A DNA stretch of 64,000 bases, from assembly GCF_016283395.1 (NCBI RefSeq), contig NZ_JAEEMU010000050.1:9027-73026 (forward strand). Direction: 5' to 3'. Made by a program: the position numbers and the translations under genes. Positions 26,257 through 35,167 of this stretch are shown in pieces; positions within the stretch are counted from its first letter, which is position 1, and each line of letters starts with the position of its first letter. This DNA comes from Ruminococcus sp. (lineage in GTDB: Bacteria; Bacillota_A; Clostridia; Oscillospirales; Ruminococcaceae). The notes under the pieces are model-generated. The model saw nothing but the letters and a program-made list of their open reading frames with translations. It was not told the origin of the DNA and searched no databases.

Positions 26257-27526
26257 ATTCAGCAAGAAGCTTTTCAGCTGCTGCAATCTTTACGCATATC
26301 ACAAACAGCTCCATTGCCTTTGCAAGATCCTCTATCGGAGGATATGTAGGAGCAAGTCTGATGTTCTTATCCTCTGGATCAACTCCGTATGGGAAAGTTG
26401 CACCTGCACCTGTAAGTGTTACACCTGCGTCCTTACAGAGCTGAACTATTCTCTTTGCACAGCCCTTAGGTGCATTGAATGAGATGAAGTATCCGCCCTC
26501 AGGTGTAGTCCATGTGCCAATACCGAGAGGTGCGATCTCACTCTGGAGCTTATCGCATACAAGACTGAACTTAGGAGCAATGATAGCCATGTGCTTCTTC
26601 ATATGCTCAACCATATTTTCGTATGTACCAAAATACTTAACATGGCGCATCTGGTTCATTTTATCAAAACCGATGATGCTGATACCGAGGTACTTTTTAA
26701 GCTCTTCGATATTCTCCTTGCTTGCGCCCATTACTGCAACGCCTGCGCCTGGGAATGTCACCTTTGATGTAGAACCGAACATATAAACGATATTCTCGTT
26801 GCCGACCTTCTTGGCTTCATCAAGTATGTTGAGAATGTATTTAGGCTTATCTGTAAGATGATGTATACAGTAAGCATTATCCCAGAATATCCTGAAATCC
26901 TTTGCAGCAGGCTTGAGTGCAGCAAAACGCTTTACTGTCTCATCGCTGTATGAGATACCGTCAGGATTTGAATACTGCGGTACACACCAGATACCCTTTA
27001 CAGCTTCGTCTTTTACGAGCTCCTCTACCATGTCCATATCAGGACCTGTTGAAGTCATAGGTACATTTATCATTTCTACGCCGAAGAACTCAGTCACCTT
27101 GAAGTGTCTGTCATAACCGGGTACAGGACAAAGGAACTTGATCTTTCCGCACTGTGACCACGGCTTGCTTCCGAGAATTCCTTTATTGAAAGCGCACTGC
27201 ATTGAGAAGAACATTGCATTAAGGCTTGAATTACCGTAAATGATGACTTCATCAGGAGCAACGCCCAGCATATCCGAAAACAGCTTCTTTGCTTCGGGGA
27301 TACCGTCAAGTATACCGTAATTGCGGACATCATTTCCGCACTCGCTCATAAAGTTTCCGTCATCGAAAGCCCTAAGCATATCAACGCTCAGCTCAAGCTG
27401 CTCCTTACACGGATTACCTCTTGCCATATTGAGACAAAGCCCCTGACCTTTAAAGTCGTTGTAGAGCTTCTCGTTCTCACTCTTGAACGAAGCGATCTCA
27501 TCTTTTGTCATCTGGGATAAATTCAT
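26255..27526 (-). CDS. PLP-dependent aspartate aminotransferase-type enzyme
   Basis: A 423-residue fold-type I aminotransferase of the group with an unusual MocR-like sequence (aspartate aminotransferase class Ic). Visible features are MARGNPCKEQLELS, the YGNSSLNAMF cofactor-phosphate region, CVPQYSNPDGISY, WDNAYCIHH with the Asp that binds the pyridine nitrogen, FGSTSKVTFPGAGVAVMG with the Schiff-base Lys, and NIRLAPTYPP with the substrate-carboxylate Arg. It probably uses aspartate or another dicarboxylic amino acid. The start at 27526 follows AAGGTGAG; a start 12 codons upstream lacks support. Confidence 0.88.
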   Translation of the reverse strand: MNLSQMTKDEIASFKSENEKLYNDFKGQGLCLNMARGNPCKEQLELSVDMLRAFDDGNFMSECGNDVRNYGILDGIPEAKKLFSDMLGVAPDEVIIYGNSSLNAMFFSMQCAFNKGILGSKPWSQCGKIKFLCPVPGYDRHFKVTEFFGVEMINVPMTSTGPDMDMVEELVKDEAVKGIWCVPQYSNPDGISYSDETVKRFAALKPAAKDFRIFWDNAYCIHHLTDKPKYILNILDEAKKVGNENIVYMFGSTSKVTFPGAGVAVMGASKENIEELKKYLGISIIGFDKMNQMRHVKYFGTYENMVEHMKKHMAIIAPKFSLVCDKLQSEIAPLGIGTWTTPEGGYFISFNAPKGCAKRIVQLCKDAGVTLTGAGATFPYGVDPEDKNIRLAPTYPPIEDLAKAMELFVICVKIAAAEKLLAE

Positions 27527-27586
27527 TATAAGGATCTCACCTTTCAAATATTTATGGTGCATAACAGCACAAAATCTCCAAATAAA

Positions 27587-27615
27587 AGTATATCACAGCA
27601 TTGACACATTTTCAA
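27587..27615 (-). promoter_or_regulatory. Promoter of the aminotransferase gene
   Basis: On the minus strand TTGAAA (27615-27610), 17-bp spacer and TATACT (27592-27587). The rest of 27616-27764 is AT-rich and shows nothing I can support. Confidence 0.75.
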
Positions 27616-27764
27616 GAGACAATATAACAAATTATAATCCTTGAAAACTTGTTTTTTTGTTGTTTTCGGCATTTGTGCCTATATATAGCGATATTCTCTT
27701 TTGGTATGGCTTATAGAACTGCAAAGTTAAATGTAAATGTTTAATGAAAAATCAGTAAAACCCA

Positions 27765-27793
27765 TTGACTTTTATAGCAATTTTGTATATAAT
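27765..27793 (+). promoter_or_regulatory. Promoter of the transglutaminase-dockerin gene
   Basis: TTGACT (27765-27770), 17 bp, TATAAT (27788-27793). Confidence 0.85.
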
Positions 27794-27857
27794 ATATGTA
27801 TATAGAAAAAGAATACATAGGGGATGGGAATTAATTGCTTCAATAGGAGGTATCTTT

Positions 27858-29429
27858 ATGAAAAAATTAATCTCATCGACGATCTCTGTTATGACATCTA
27901 TGGCTATACTTGCCTGCGGCTGCTTTAGCACAGCGTTTGCTGCCGGCGATTGGACATCAGACAATGCAGATATTATTGAGAATGAAACGTATCTCGGAGA
28001 TTACGACATCTTCAAAGTTCAGCTATCGGACTATCCAGAACTGAAATCAAACTACTCAAGCGACTCTTACAATTACGGTGATATGCTTGACGAGAACAAT
28101 CTCGCTGTATACGATGCCGTAAAAAATCTGACTGAGCCAACCAATCAGGGGTTCACGGTAACACTTCCGAATCCTGTCAGCGTAAAGCTGTCGTCCTCAC
28201 CTTACTCAAGGACTTTCAAGGACGAAGATGCAGAAAAGCTGCAAAACGCATTCATTGAAAACTGCAAACCCGGACTTGACTGCGCATTTTTCGATATGCC
28301 CGAGCTCTACTGGGTAGACCCTTCACTATGGTCTATAGCTATCGGAAAAGACACAAGCTTCACTCCAAACTGGCCGATATCATCAGGCTATACCGCTCAG
28401 ATATACAAGATCACTATCTATCCTGCTTATATGAGCTGCTTTGACTCAGCAGATGAAGCTAAGGAATACGGAGAAAGACTTGAAGAGGCTCTTGAAAAAG
28501 TTGATATCTCAGGCGAAACAAGATATGAAAAACTGAAAAGTATCCATGATTACATAGCTAATTTCACTAATTATGATACTGAGGCAAAATTCAGCAGTTC
28601 AGCACTTGGTGCTCTTGTTGAACCGGGAGTAGTTTGCGAGGGATATTCCGAAGCATTCAAACTCATATGTGACAGGCTTGACATCCCTTGTGTATGCGTT
28701 TTCGGTAATCTTAACGAAGAAGAACAATCCGCTCATATGTGGAATTATGTCAAAATGGAGGACGGTATCTGGTATGCCATGGACGTTACATGGGACGACC
28801 TTGACGGCAAGAACGGCCGTCAGATAAAGTATGATTACTTCCTGAAAGGCTCGAAGAACTTTAACAAAAATCATACTCCTGAGGCGATCTATACTATCAC
28901 TCCTCTGAATTATCCCGAAATATCTGAGACTGATTATGTTTATACACCTCAGATAACTTCTTCAACCACCACATCTGCGACAACGACTACCACAACGACC
29001 ACATCAAAGCTGACAACAACAACAACTACTACTACTACTTCAAAACCGACTACTACAACCACAACTACGACCACCACGACTACATCAAAACCTACCACTA
29101 CTACAACTACAACTACATCAAAGCCTACGACAACGACAACAACGGTTACTTCTACAGAAACTTCCACATCTGCAACAAATACTTCGTCAGCTGCATCAAC
29201 GACTTCAACAACTTCACAGACTACATCTACCACAACAACTACTGTGAAACCCGAAAAGCTCGTTGGCGATATCAACCATGACGGTGAAGTCAATATTGCA
29301 GACCTTGTTTACTTGCAGAGAGCTCTGCTTGGCAAGGTAAGACTACGCTCTATGTGCGACTGCAACGAAGACGGCGTTGCTGATGTTTTTGACCTTGTAT
29401 TTTTAAGAAAACTTGTTATCAATCAATAA
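27858..29429 (+). CDS. Secreted transglutaminase-like protein with C-terminal dockerin
   Basis: A 523-residue protein with signal peptide (1-30), an N-terminal region without recognised domain, a transglutaminase-like domain (about 215-335) with the Cys-His-Asp triad in VVCEGYSEAFKLICD, SAHMWNYVKME and WYAMDVTWDD, a 70-residue nearly pure Thr linker broken by SKP (about 370-445), and a C-terminal dockerin with two canonical calcium loops (DINHDGEVNIAD, DCNEDGVADVFD). Bacterial proteins of this type act as cysteine peptidases or cross-linkers; here it would be displayed on a cohesin scaffold. AGGAGG 7 bases before ATG 27858 decides the start. Confidence 0.9.
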   Translation: MKKLISSTISVMTSMAILACGCFSTAFAAGDWTSDNADIIENETYLGDYDIFKVQLSDYPELKSNYSSDSYNYGDMLDENNLAVYDAVKNLTEPTNQGFTVTLPNPVSVKLSSSPYSRTFKDEDAEKLQNAFIENCKPGLDCAFFDMPELYWVDPSLWSIAIGKDTSFTPNWPISSGYTAQIYKITIYPAYMSCFDSADEAKEYGERLEEALEKVDISGETRYEKLKSIHDYIANFTNYDTEAKFSSSALGALVEPGVVCEGYSEAFKLICDRLDIPCVCVFGNLNEEEQSAHMWNYVKMEDGIWYAMDVTWDDLDGKNGRQIKYDYFLKGSKNFNKNHTPEAIYTITPLNYPEISETDYVYTPQITSSTTTSATTTTTTTTSKLTTTTTTTTTSKPTTTTTTTTTTTTSKPTTTTTTTTSKPTTTTTTVTSTETSTSATNTSSAASTTSTTSQTTSTTTTTVKPEKLVGDINHDGEVNIADLVYLQRALLGKVRLRSMCDCNEDGVADVFDLVFLRKLVINQ

Positions 29430-29453
29430 TTGTTCTTCCATTTCAAAACGTCA

Positions 29454-29483
29454 GAGGCTCCGAACTTCTATCGGAGCCTTTGT
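29454..29483 (+). terminator. Terminator of the transglutaminase-dockerin gene
   Basis: GAGGCTCCGA / TCGGAGCCTT hairpin with a short T stretch. Confidence 0.8.
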
Positions 29484-29496
29484 ACGTTAATGCCTC

Positions 29497-29525
29497 TTTA
29501 CAATTACAGTGTTTTGTGTTATAAT
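29497..29525 (+). promoter_or_regulatory. Promoter of the TPR-like membrane protein gene
   Basis: TTTACA (29497-29502), 17 bp, TATAAT (29520-29525), followed by a 125-nt leader. Confidence 0.8.
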
Positions 29526-29529
29526 CCCT

Positions 29530-29640
29530 TGGGGTAAAAGTATTTTGCAATGCATAACAGCTGTTATGCAGCTCCCTGACATTCGGATATACAGGCTGTT
29601 TGCCGATACCTACTTTAAGAAAGGGCTTCATTTTATGAAG
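29530..29640 (+). ncRNA. Predicted structured leader RNA
   Basis: The leader of the following gene can fold well. A perfect 20-bp palindrome TGCATAACAGCTGTTATGCA (29551-29570), a TTCGG/CCGAT pair around ACAGGCTGT, an outer pairing of CCCTT plus AAAAGTA with TACTTT plus AAGGG, and a CTTCAT/ATGAAG hairpin near 29627-29641 are all visible. I do not recognise a known riboswitch class. It could be a regulatory leader, a small RNA or an operator. Confidence 0.35.
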
Positions 29641-29651
29641 TATGATAGAAT

Positions 29652-30518
29652 ATGAAAGAACCTTCTCCAAAAACTAATAAGTATATACTTATTTTCACTT
29701 CATTATTCATGCGATGGGCAATTATGTTCATTATCATCTTTTCGCTGACATCTCTTATTGATATCATCAGCGGACAGAGATCCAATACTATAGCCTTTCG
29801 CGTGGTGTTTGCTGCAGTTGGCTCTGTGATAGCCAACCTTATAGCGCGGCTCATTATTCTTCCTCGGCTGAATAAGCAGTACAGCGTTTTCCGTAAGATA
29901 CTGCAAAAGATAGCCGATTGCGGATACTCTGACGACGTTATCTCAAAAATGGAAGAGCAGCTCACATTCTGTCGTGCAGAACCGCGGAAATATACCGCCT
30001 ATACCAATCAGTATGCCATGTTTCTTGCGGAAGCATATATGTCTCTGAGACAATTCGACAAAGCTGAGGAAAAACTTGAGATAGCCGACATTGACTTCAT
30101 GCAGTTACAGGCTAAAAATCCCGAGTCTCTGCCTGCACAGCACAATATCGTAATGCTTTGCGTACTCTGGGTGCAGCTCTATGCAGGACGCAATGACAAA
30201 AAAATGCTGGAGGATCAGCTCAGGAACAGTGAGCGATATTTCGCAAAATACCGCGGCATGAACGAGATCACGGATTATTTTATGGATACGGCTTATTTTG
30301 AATCGCTAATGATACACGAGCAATACGAAAATGCCTTAAAGCTTCTGGACAAATATACCAAAGACGAGCAGCTTTCCTTCGGCGTTTTCCTCGATAAAGC
30401 CCGCTGCCTGAAAAAAATGGGCAGGCACGAAGACGCCAACTCATATTTCGATAAGGCTTACGAAACAGCCACTAATGACTGGCGCAGAAAAACAGTCGAA
30501 TTAGAACGCGGTGTATAG
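29652..30518 (+). CDS. Two-helix membrane protein with TPR-like cytosolic region
   Basis: A 288-residue protein with two membrane helices near the N-terminus (about 14-40 and 48-70) and a long helical C-terminal domain. The latter has tetratricopeptide-like spacing: FLAEAYMSLRQFDKAEEKLEIAD, FESLMIHEQYENALKLLDKY and FLDKARCLKKMGRHEDANSYFDKAYE. It probably serves as a membrane-tethered interaction platform. Specific partners are not indicated by neighbours, which are an independent dockerin gene and a repeat element. Ribosome binding sequence before the start is weak (ATAGAAT), noteworthy next to the structured leader. Confidence 0.65.
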   Translation: MKEPSPKTNKYILIFTSLFMRWAIMFIIIFSLTSLIDIISGQRSNTIAFRVVFAAVGSVIANLIARLIILPRLNKQYSVFRKILQKIADCGYSDDVISKMEEQLTFCRAEPRKYTAYTNQYAMFLAEAYMSLRQFDKAEEKLEIADIDFMQLQAKNPESLPAQHNIVMLCVLWVQLYAGRNDKKMLEDQLRNSERYFAKYRGMNEITDYFMDTAYFESLMIHEQYENALKLLDKYTKDEQLSFGVFLDKARCLKKMGRHEDANSYFDKAYETATNDWRRKTVELERGV

Positions 30519-30806
30519 CCACCTAACTATGACACTTAATATAGAAATTTAATATGAAATTATCGGGGAAAACCTTTCTGAAGAATGGTTCTTCCCCGAA
30601 CCCCTTTCCAAAGACTTTTAGCTGATTTTTTCTATAACAGAGCCCCTTTGTAAGTATCTACAAAGGGGCAGCTCTTTTTATATGGCTCTGTTAAAGAAAA
30701 AATTAAATAACGGTCTTAAAAGAATCCAGAGAAATACTTCTTCAAAAGTTTCCCTAAATAGCTCATGTAAAAAAATTCTATATAAGTTCCACGGTTAAAT
30801 GGAGGC
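30519..30806. repeat. MITE-like element, copy A
   Basis: The whole 290-bp gap between convergent genes is filled by an element whose ends are imperfect terminal inverted repeats of about 40 bp (shared phrases TTTAACCGTG and CTTATATAGAA on the inner side). An internal 73-bp block (30559-30631) recurs, inverted, at 54552-54624. No coding capacity or transposase is present. Gene ends abut both edges. Confidence 0.65.
30628..30690. terminator. Nested hairpin inside MITE-like copy A
   Basis: Inner GCCCCTTTGTA / TACAAAGGGGC stem followed by AGCTCTTTTT, nested in an outer AACAGAGCC / GGCTCTGTT stem. It can act as a terminator for either convergent gene. Confidence 0.65.
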
Positions 30807-30810
30807 ATTA

Positions 30811-32727
30811 TCAGTATTCAAGTCCGAAGCCTTTTTCTAACCAGCATTTATCCGTACCTATCTGGTCAACAGACTCATACCACGGGCTCGGAAGCTTTCC
30901 TGTGAACTTGCTTCCGCCGCAGAGCACATCTGCTACACCCTTGCCCTCAGAGCCCGGGAGATAGCACATTACCACGCTGTCCCAGCTGTCAAGGTCAGCC
31001 TTGTCGAGTATCACCTGTCTGCCTGCAACGATACAGGTAACAGTTGGTTTTCCGAGCTTTTTTGCTTCGTCAATAGCCATACGATTCTTTTCAAGTCCAA
31101 GCTTGCCGCAAAGCTCCATATCCTCTGTATCGCCGTTCCACTCGGAGTAGACCTGTTCACCCACAACGTTTACAACAACATCTGCTTTCTCGGCTTCCTT
31201 TGGATTTGTTATAACGGTAATACCGTACTCCTCGGCAACTTCCTTGAAGCCTTCAAGTATGGTAGTTGCTCCCGGGATATCCTTTGTGTAGCTCTCAGCC
31301 CAGTCAAGAGTCCAGCCGCCGCACTGTGCGCTTGCATCGTCGGAAGCAGGACCTATAACATATACAGATGAACCGCTCTTTATAGGAAGGACACTATTCT
31401 CATTTTTCAGCAGCACAAGACTCTCCTCAACAAGCTTTTCAGCCACCTCTCTGTATTCCTTTGAGCCTGTTTCCTTCTGCTTTGTGGCAGACTTCTCAAA
31501 CAACGGATCATCAAAATAACCGTAGTCCTTCTTTACCTTGATTATACGTGTAACTGCATCGTTTACACGCTCCTCGGTTATATCACCGTTTTTAACAGCG
31601 TCGATGATAACATCTCTTGCTTCGTCAAACTTGTTTGGCTCCATGAGCATATCTATACCTGCATTTATAGCAGCTATGACCTGCTCCTCATATGACTTGT
31701 CAGGTATATTCTGGATAGACTCCCAGTCGCTGACGATAAAGCCCTCAAAGCCCATTTCTTCCTTGAGCATCATTATGTACTTCTTGTTCTCGTGCATCTT
31801 GACACCGTTAAGTGAAGCATGGCTTATCATTATAGTCTGTGTACCTGCGTCTATCATATCCTGATATACTTTCAGAAGCTTGTCTATCTCATCATCTGAA
31901 AGTGTAGCCTCGCCGCGGTCGATAAGTCTGTCAACGAACTGTTCACCGTTCATTGAGTCCTCACCTGTACCGTATGCGGCACTTCCCTCTGCAAAGAAGT
32001 GCTTTGCACAGGTAATTCCGCCGCCGTCGATATAGCCCTTTATGTACGAAGAACCGAGCTTTGATATGATATCAAGATCAGAGCTGTAGCACTCGTATGT
32101 ACGTCCCCAGCGAGGATCAACAGAGGGGGTGACCACAGGGAAGAAATTCCACGGGATATGACATATTTTTGCTTCATCAGCAACTATCTGTCCCATTTTA
32201 TATGTGAGTTCCTCATCGTTGGCTGCTCCGATACCGATATTATGTGGGAATATTACAGAGTCAAGGCAATAATTCACGCCGTGAGCGTGATCCATTCCGT
32301 ATATGAAAGGTATACCTGCTTCTGAATTTATAGCACCTTTCTGGAGCTCATTCGTCATCTCCTGCCACTCCTGACAAGTGAATTCCATACCCGAAAGCTC
32401 ACCGAGAACGCTGCCGAAATCCTCCTCTTTCATAATAGCTTCGGGCTCATCTGCGACCATATATATAGCAGGCTGAACCATTTGAGCTGCTTTCTGCTCA
32501 AGAGTGAGCTGTGCAACTATCTCCTCGGGAGTCATGGAAGCATACTTTTCATATTTTAACTGCGCATCACTGCTTTTTTCTGTTGTAACCTCAGCAGCAG
32601 TCGTTGTTGTTTCAGCAGCCTGTGTTGTTTCAGCATTTTCAGTACTGTTTTTGCCTTTTTCGTCTGAACATGATGCTAAAACCGTTATCATTGCAAGTGA
32701 TAATAATAATGAAACGACCTTTTTCAT
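30811..32727 (-). CDS. GH3 family beta-glucosidase lipoprotein
   Basis: A 638-residue lipoprotein: signal peptide with lipobox VLASC, a Thr-rich spacer (about 30-55), a GH3 TIM-barrel domain and a second alpha/beta domain. The barrel shows GIPFIYGMDHAHG, VDPRWGRTYECYSSD, ITCAKHFFAEG and GFIVSDWESI, with nucleophile Asp334. The C-terminal domain has LVLLKNENSVLPI and LPGSEGKGVADVL. It should release glucose from cello-oligosaccharides at the outer face of the membrane, feeding uptake. ATG 32727 follows AAAGGAG. It lacks a dockerin, so it is cell-bound through lipid and not cellulosomal. Confidence 0.92.
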   Translation of the reverse strand: MKKVVSLLLSLAMITVLASCSDEKGKNSTENAETTQAAETTTTAAEVTTEKSSDAQLKYEKYASMTPEEIVAQLTLEQKAAQMVQPAIYMVADEPEAIMKEEDFGSVLGELSGMEFTCQEWQEMTNELQKGAINSEAGIPFIYGMDHAHGVNYCLDSVIFPHNIGIGAANDEELTYKMGQIVADEAKICHIPWNFFPVVTPSVDPRWGRTYECYSSDLDIISKLGSSYIKGYIDGGGITCAKHFFAEGSAAYGTGEDSMNGEQFVDRLIDRGEATLSDDEIDKLLKVYQDMIDAGTQTIMISHASLNGVKMHENKKYIMMLKEEMGFEGFIVSDWESIQNIPDKSYEEQVIAAINAGIDMLMEPNKFDEARDVIIDAVKNGDITEERVNDAVTRIIKVKKDYGYFDDPLFEKSATKQKETGSKEYREVAEKLVEESLVLLKNENSVLPIKSGSSVYVIGPASDDASAQCGGWTLDWAESYTKDIPGATTILEGFKEVAEEYGITVITNPKEAEKADVVVNVVGEQVYSEWNGDTEDMELCGKLGLEKNRMAIDEAKKLGKPTVTCIVAGRQVILDKADLDSWDSVVMCYLPGSEGKGVADVLCGGSKFTGKLPSPWYESVDQIGTDKCWLEKGFGLEY

Positions 32728-32771
32728 AGTTTTTCTCCTTTATGATAAAAACGAACTTAAATAGTATATAA

Positions 32772-32800
32772 ATTATACCATGAGCAGGAATTTTTGTCAA
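32772..32800 (-). promoter_or_regulatory. Perfect consensus promoter of the GH3 gene
   Basis: On the minus strand TTGACA (32800-32795), 17 bp, TATAAT (32777-32772). Confidence 0.9.
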
Positions 32801-32914
32801 ACAAGTTATGTTCACAGAATGTTTACATTCAAAGCCGCACATCTCCCCTTCTTTTACGTTAATGTATATGAAAAGTGAATGATTTCGCTAAAGTAAATAA
32901 GAGGAGGTTTTTAT

Positions 32915-34420
32915 ATGAAATTCATAAAGCTCATTTCAGCAGTTATGGCTGCTTGTATTGCAATTCCAGCAGGTATCGCAGGAACTGTCAGCGCACTTGA
33001 AGAGCCGATAAAAGGCGATGTAAACGGTGACACTTCCTTCAATCTTGCTGACATGGTAATGTATCAGCGTTGGCTCAAAGGCAGCGGTGAACTCAAAAAC
33101 ATCAGCAATGCCGATGTAAACGAGGACGGCGAACTTGATATATTCGACCTTAGTGCAATGAGAAAAATGCTTATCGAGTGTATCGGCAGTGTCCCCGTGC
33201 CGAGTTATGCTCCAAATTCAAGAAATCTCTGTGCAGGCATAAACAAGTCCGCTGTAGAAGGTAAAGACGCTGACGAAAAATTCATCGAAAGTCAGATGAA
33301 ATTCACTGTAGATATGCTGAAAGCCACTACAAAACAGGGCGAAAACAGTATGATCTCTCCTTATTCCATAATGCAGGCTCTGGCAATGACAGCCAACGGT
33401 GCTAACGGCAAGACTCTTGAAGAAATGGAACAAGTCCTCGGCAACGGAATGTCCATAGAGGAACTTGACCAATACCTGCTTGCTCAGCGCAAAAGAACTA
33501 TTAACCCCAAAGAATCAGAATATAACAAGTGGTCAATGAGTACAGCTAATTCTATCTGGGCTATCAACAATCCTTATCGTATACAGGCACGCCCCGAGTT
33601 TATCCAGAAATGCGTTGACTACTACGATAGTGAGTACTACGTAGCACCTTTCGATGATACAACTCTTGATGACGTAAACGGCTGGGTAAACGAAAAGACT
33701 CACAAGATGATACCGAGTATCCTCAATCAAATCAGCGATGACGATGTTATGTACCTTGTTAACGCTGTTGCTTTCGAGGCAGAATGGATGGAGCAATACG
33801 AAAAATATCAGATCAAAGACGATAAATTCACTGCTGCCAACGGCACAGAGCAGGAGGCTAAAATGCTTTGCAGCGATGAAGTCTATATCGGCGACGAAGA
33901 TACCGACGGTATGCTGAAATACTACAGCGGCGGAAAATATGCCTTTGCAGCTCTTCTCCCCAAAGAAGGCACTTCCGTTGAACAGTATGTGGCAGACCTT
34001 ACTCCCGAAAAGCTCAGCAATATCCTCGGCAGCTACAAGGATAATTACGAAAAAGCTCAGGTAAAACTACCTAAGTTCAAATGCGAATACGGAGAAGATA
34101 TTTCAGACTATCTGATAAACATGGGTATGCCAACTGCTTTCAACAGGGGTGATGAAACTGCTGATTTTACAAATATGTCTGCTATTGCAGACGTACACCC
34201 TATCTGCATAGGCTATGTAATCCACAAGACATTCATAGACCTTGACGAAAACGGCACAAAGGCTGCTGCTGCGACCCTTGTGGCTATGCAGGACAATGCA
34301 GTATCCATAGAGCCTAAGATCAAAAAGGAAGTTATCCTTGACAGACCTTTTGTTTATTGTATCATAGATACACAGACATCAATCCCTGTTTTCATCGGCG
34401 TACTCAATTCACTCTCATAA
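32915..34420 (+). CDS. Secreted serpin with N-terminal dockerin
   Basis: A 501-residue protein with signal peptide (1-28), a dockerin (about 33-92) with calcium loops DVNGDTSFNLAD and DVNEDGELDIFD, and a complete serpin domain (about 125-501): NSMISPYSIMQALAMTANGANGKT, a breach/shutter region, the hinge ENGTKAAAATLVAM with small residues that permits loop insertion and therefore real inhibition, and the closing RPFVYCIIDTQTSIPVFIGVL. Counting from the hinge places the scissile bond near MQDNAVS, so the protease specificity is not the classical Arg or Met. It should protect a surface enzyme complex from proteases. AGGAGG 8 bases before ATG. Confidence 0.93.
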   Translation: MKFIKLISAVMAACIAIPAGIAGTVSALEEPIKGDVNGDTSFNLADMVMYQRWLKGSGELKNISNADVNEDGELDIFDLSAMRKMLIECIGSVPVPSYAPNSRNLCAGINKSAVEGKDADEKFIESQMKFTVDMLKATTKQGENSMISPYSIMQALAMTANGANGKTLEEMEQVLGNGMSIEELDQYLLAQRKRTINPKESEYNKWSMSTANSIWAINNPYRIQARPEFIQKCVDYYDSEYYVAPFDDTTLDDVNGWVNEKTHKMIPSILNQISDDDVMYLVNAVAFEAEWMEQYEKYQIKDDKFTAANGTEQEAKMLCSDEVYIGDEDTDGMLKYYSGGKYAFAALLPKEGTSVEQYVADLTPEKLSNILGSYKDNYEKAQVKLPKFKCEYGEDISDYLINMGMPTAFNRGDETADFTNMSAIADVHPICIGYVIHKTFIDLDENGTKAAAATLVAMQDNAVSIEPKIKKEVILDRPFVYCIIDTQTSIPVFIGVLNSLS

Positions 34421-34477
34421 GCTGTAACTGCACTTTGCAGCTTTAATAAAACATATCCTGTAAGGGGGATAATCAGA

Positions 34478-34510
34478 AGGGGGACTTTTTTCAAAGTTCC
34501 CCTGTTTTTA
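34478..34510 (+). terminator. Terminator of the serpin gene
   Basis: GGGGGACTTT / AAAGTTCCCC hairpin followed by GTTTTT. Confidence 0.8.
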
Positions 34511-34635
34511 AGACTGCACAACTGCTTATTAAGCAGTATTGCCGCTGGTTAACCGGCATTAACACTATATATTCGTCCGTATAGGCGGACAAAATAATTC
34601 CTAATTACGAAATTTCAAAAAAATTCTCTCCTTGG

Positions 34636-34664
34636 TTGCTTTATTTATTATTATGTGTTATAAT
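34636..34664 (+). promoter_or_regulatory. Promoter of ECF sigma operon 2
   Basis: TTGCTT (34636-34641), 17 bp, TATAAT (34659-34664). Confidence 0.75.
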
Positions 34665-34705
34665 GTAATAATGTATAAAATTAAGACTATGGAGGAGGTG
34701 TCTCT

Positions 34706-35167
34706 TTGGCATTTGATATTGATGAACAATACGATAAAATATACCGCTACTGTTACCTTAAAGTAAAGCATAAAGAGACTGCTGAGGATATTACTCAGGA
34801 GACATTCCTCCGTTACCTTGAACACCCTCAATACAGCAATATCGACAAGACATTACAACTCCTCTACACTATCGCAGGCAACCTTTGCACTGATGAATTC
34901 AGAAAGCATAAGACCGATGAACTGACAGATACAGAAGCTTCATCGGAAAATATCGAGGAGAACGTACTCTCTGACCTCGAACTCAAAAACGCTCTCACAC
35001 AGCTTTCAGAGGACGACAGAGAACTGATACTTCTTAAATATATAAATGAAGTACCCGTAAACGTAATGGCTAAGCTGTATAATATCTCGCGTTTCGCACT
35101 TAACCGCAGGATAAATCGTATCCTCGGTACGCTGCACGAGTATATGGGAAAGGAGGAGCTTAAATGA
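34706..35167 (+). CDS. ECF-type sigma factor with TTG start
   Basis: A 153-residue sigma factor: region 2 with YDKIYRYCYLKVKHKETAEDITQETFLRYL, then region 4 with LTQLSEDDRELILLKYINEVPVNVMAKLYNISRFALNRRINRIL. The start is a TTG placed 5 bases after a strong GGAGGAGGTG; no in-frame ATG or GTG is nearby (the ATG at 34689 is out of frame). The following membrane gene overlaps by 4 bp, so the sigma factor and its presumed anti-sigma are translationally coupled. A UUG start may keep sigma output below that of its partner. Confidence 0.88.
   Translation: MAFDIDEQYDKIYRYCYLKVKHKETAEDITQETFLRYLEHPQYSNIDKTLQLLYTIAGNLCTDEFRKHKTDELTDTEASSENIEENVLSDLELKNALTQLSEDDRELILLKYINEVPVNVMAKLYNISRFALNRRINRILGTLHEYMGKEELK

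Larger units (their letters stand above)
34421..34705. other. Intergenic region with terminator, small hairpins and promoter
   Basis: After the terminator, three small stems follow: ACTGCTT / AAGCAGT (34521-34537), the 8-bp palindrome GGTTAACC inside 34541-34557, and GTCCG / CGGAC (34575-34590). The next promoter starts at 34636. The hairpin triplet is unassigned and may be a decayed repeat element. Confidence 0.5.

Noticed and set aside
28949..29293. Long minus-strand frame rich in Val opposite the Thr linker
   Set aside because: It is the mirror of ACN Thr codons on the coding strand; it has no ribosome binding site or domain.
29530..29640. Assignment of the structured leader to 6S RNA, SRP RNA or a known riboswitch
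   Set aside because: No GGAA-loop SRP motif, no central-bubble 6S layout of usual length and no recognised aptamer core could be found.
30519..30806. Insertion sequence or transposase remnant
   Set aside because: No transposase-like frame is present in or around the element; only end repeats and hairpins are seen.
34689..34708. ATG at 34689 as start of the second ECF sigma gene
   Set aside because: It is out of frame with the sigma coding sequence; the TTG after GGAGGAGGTG is the only well-placed start.
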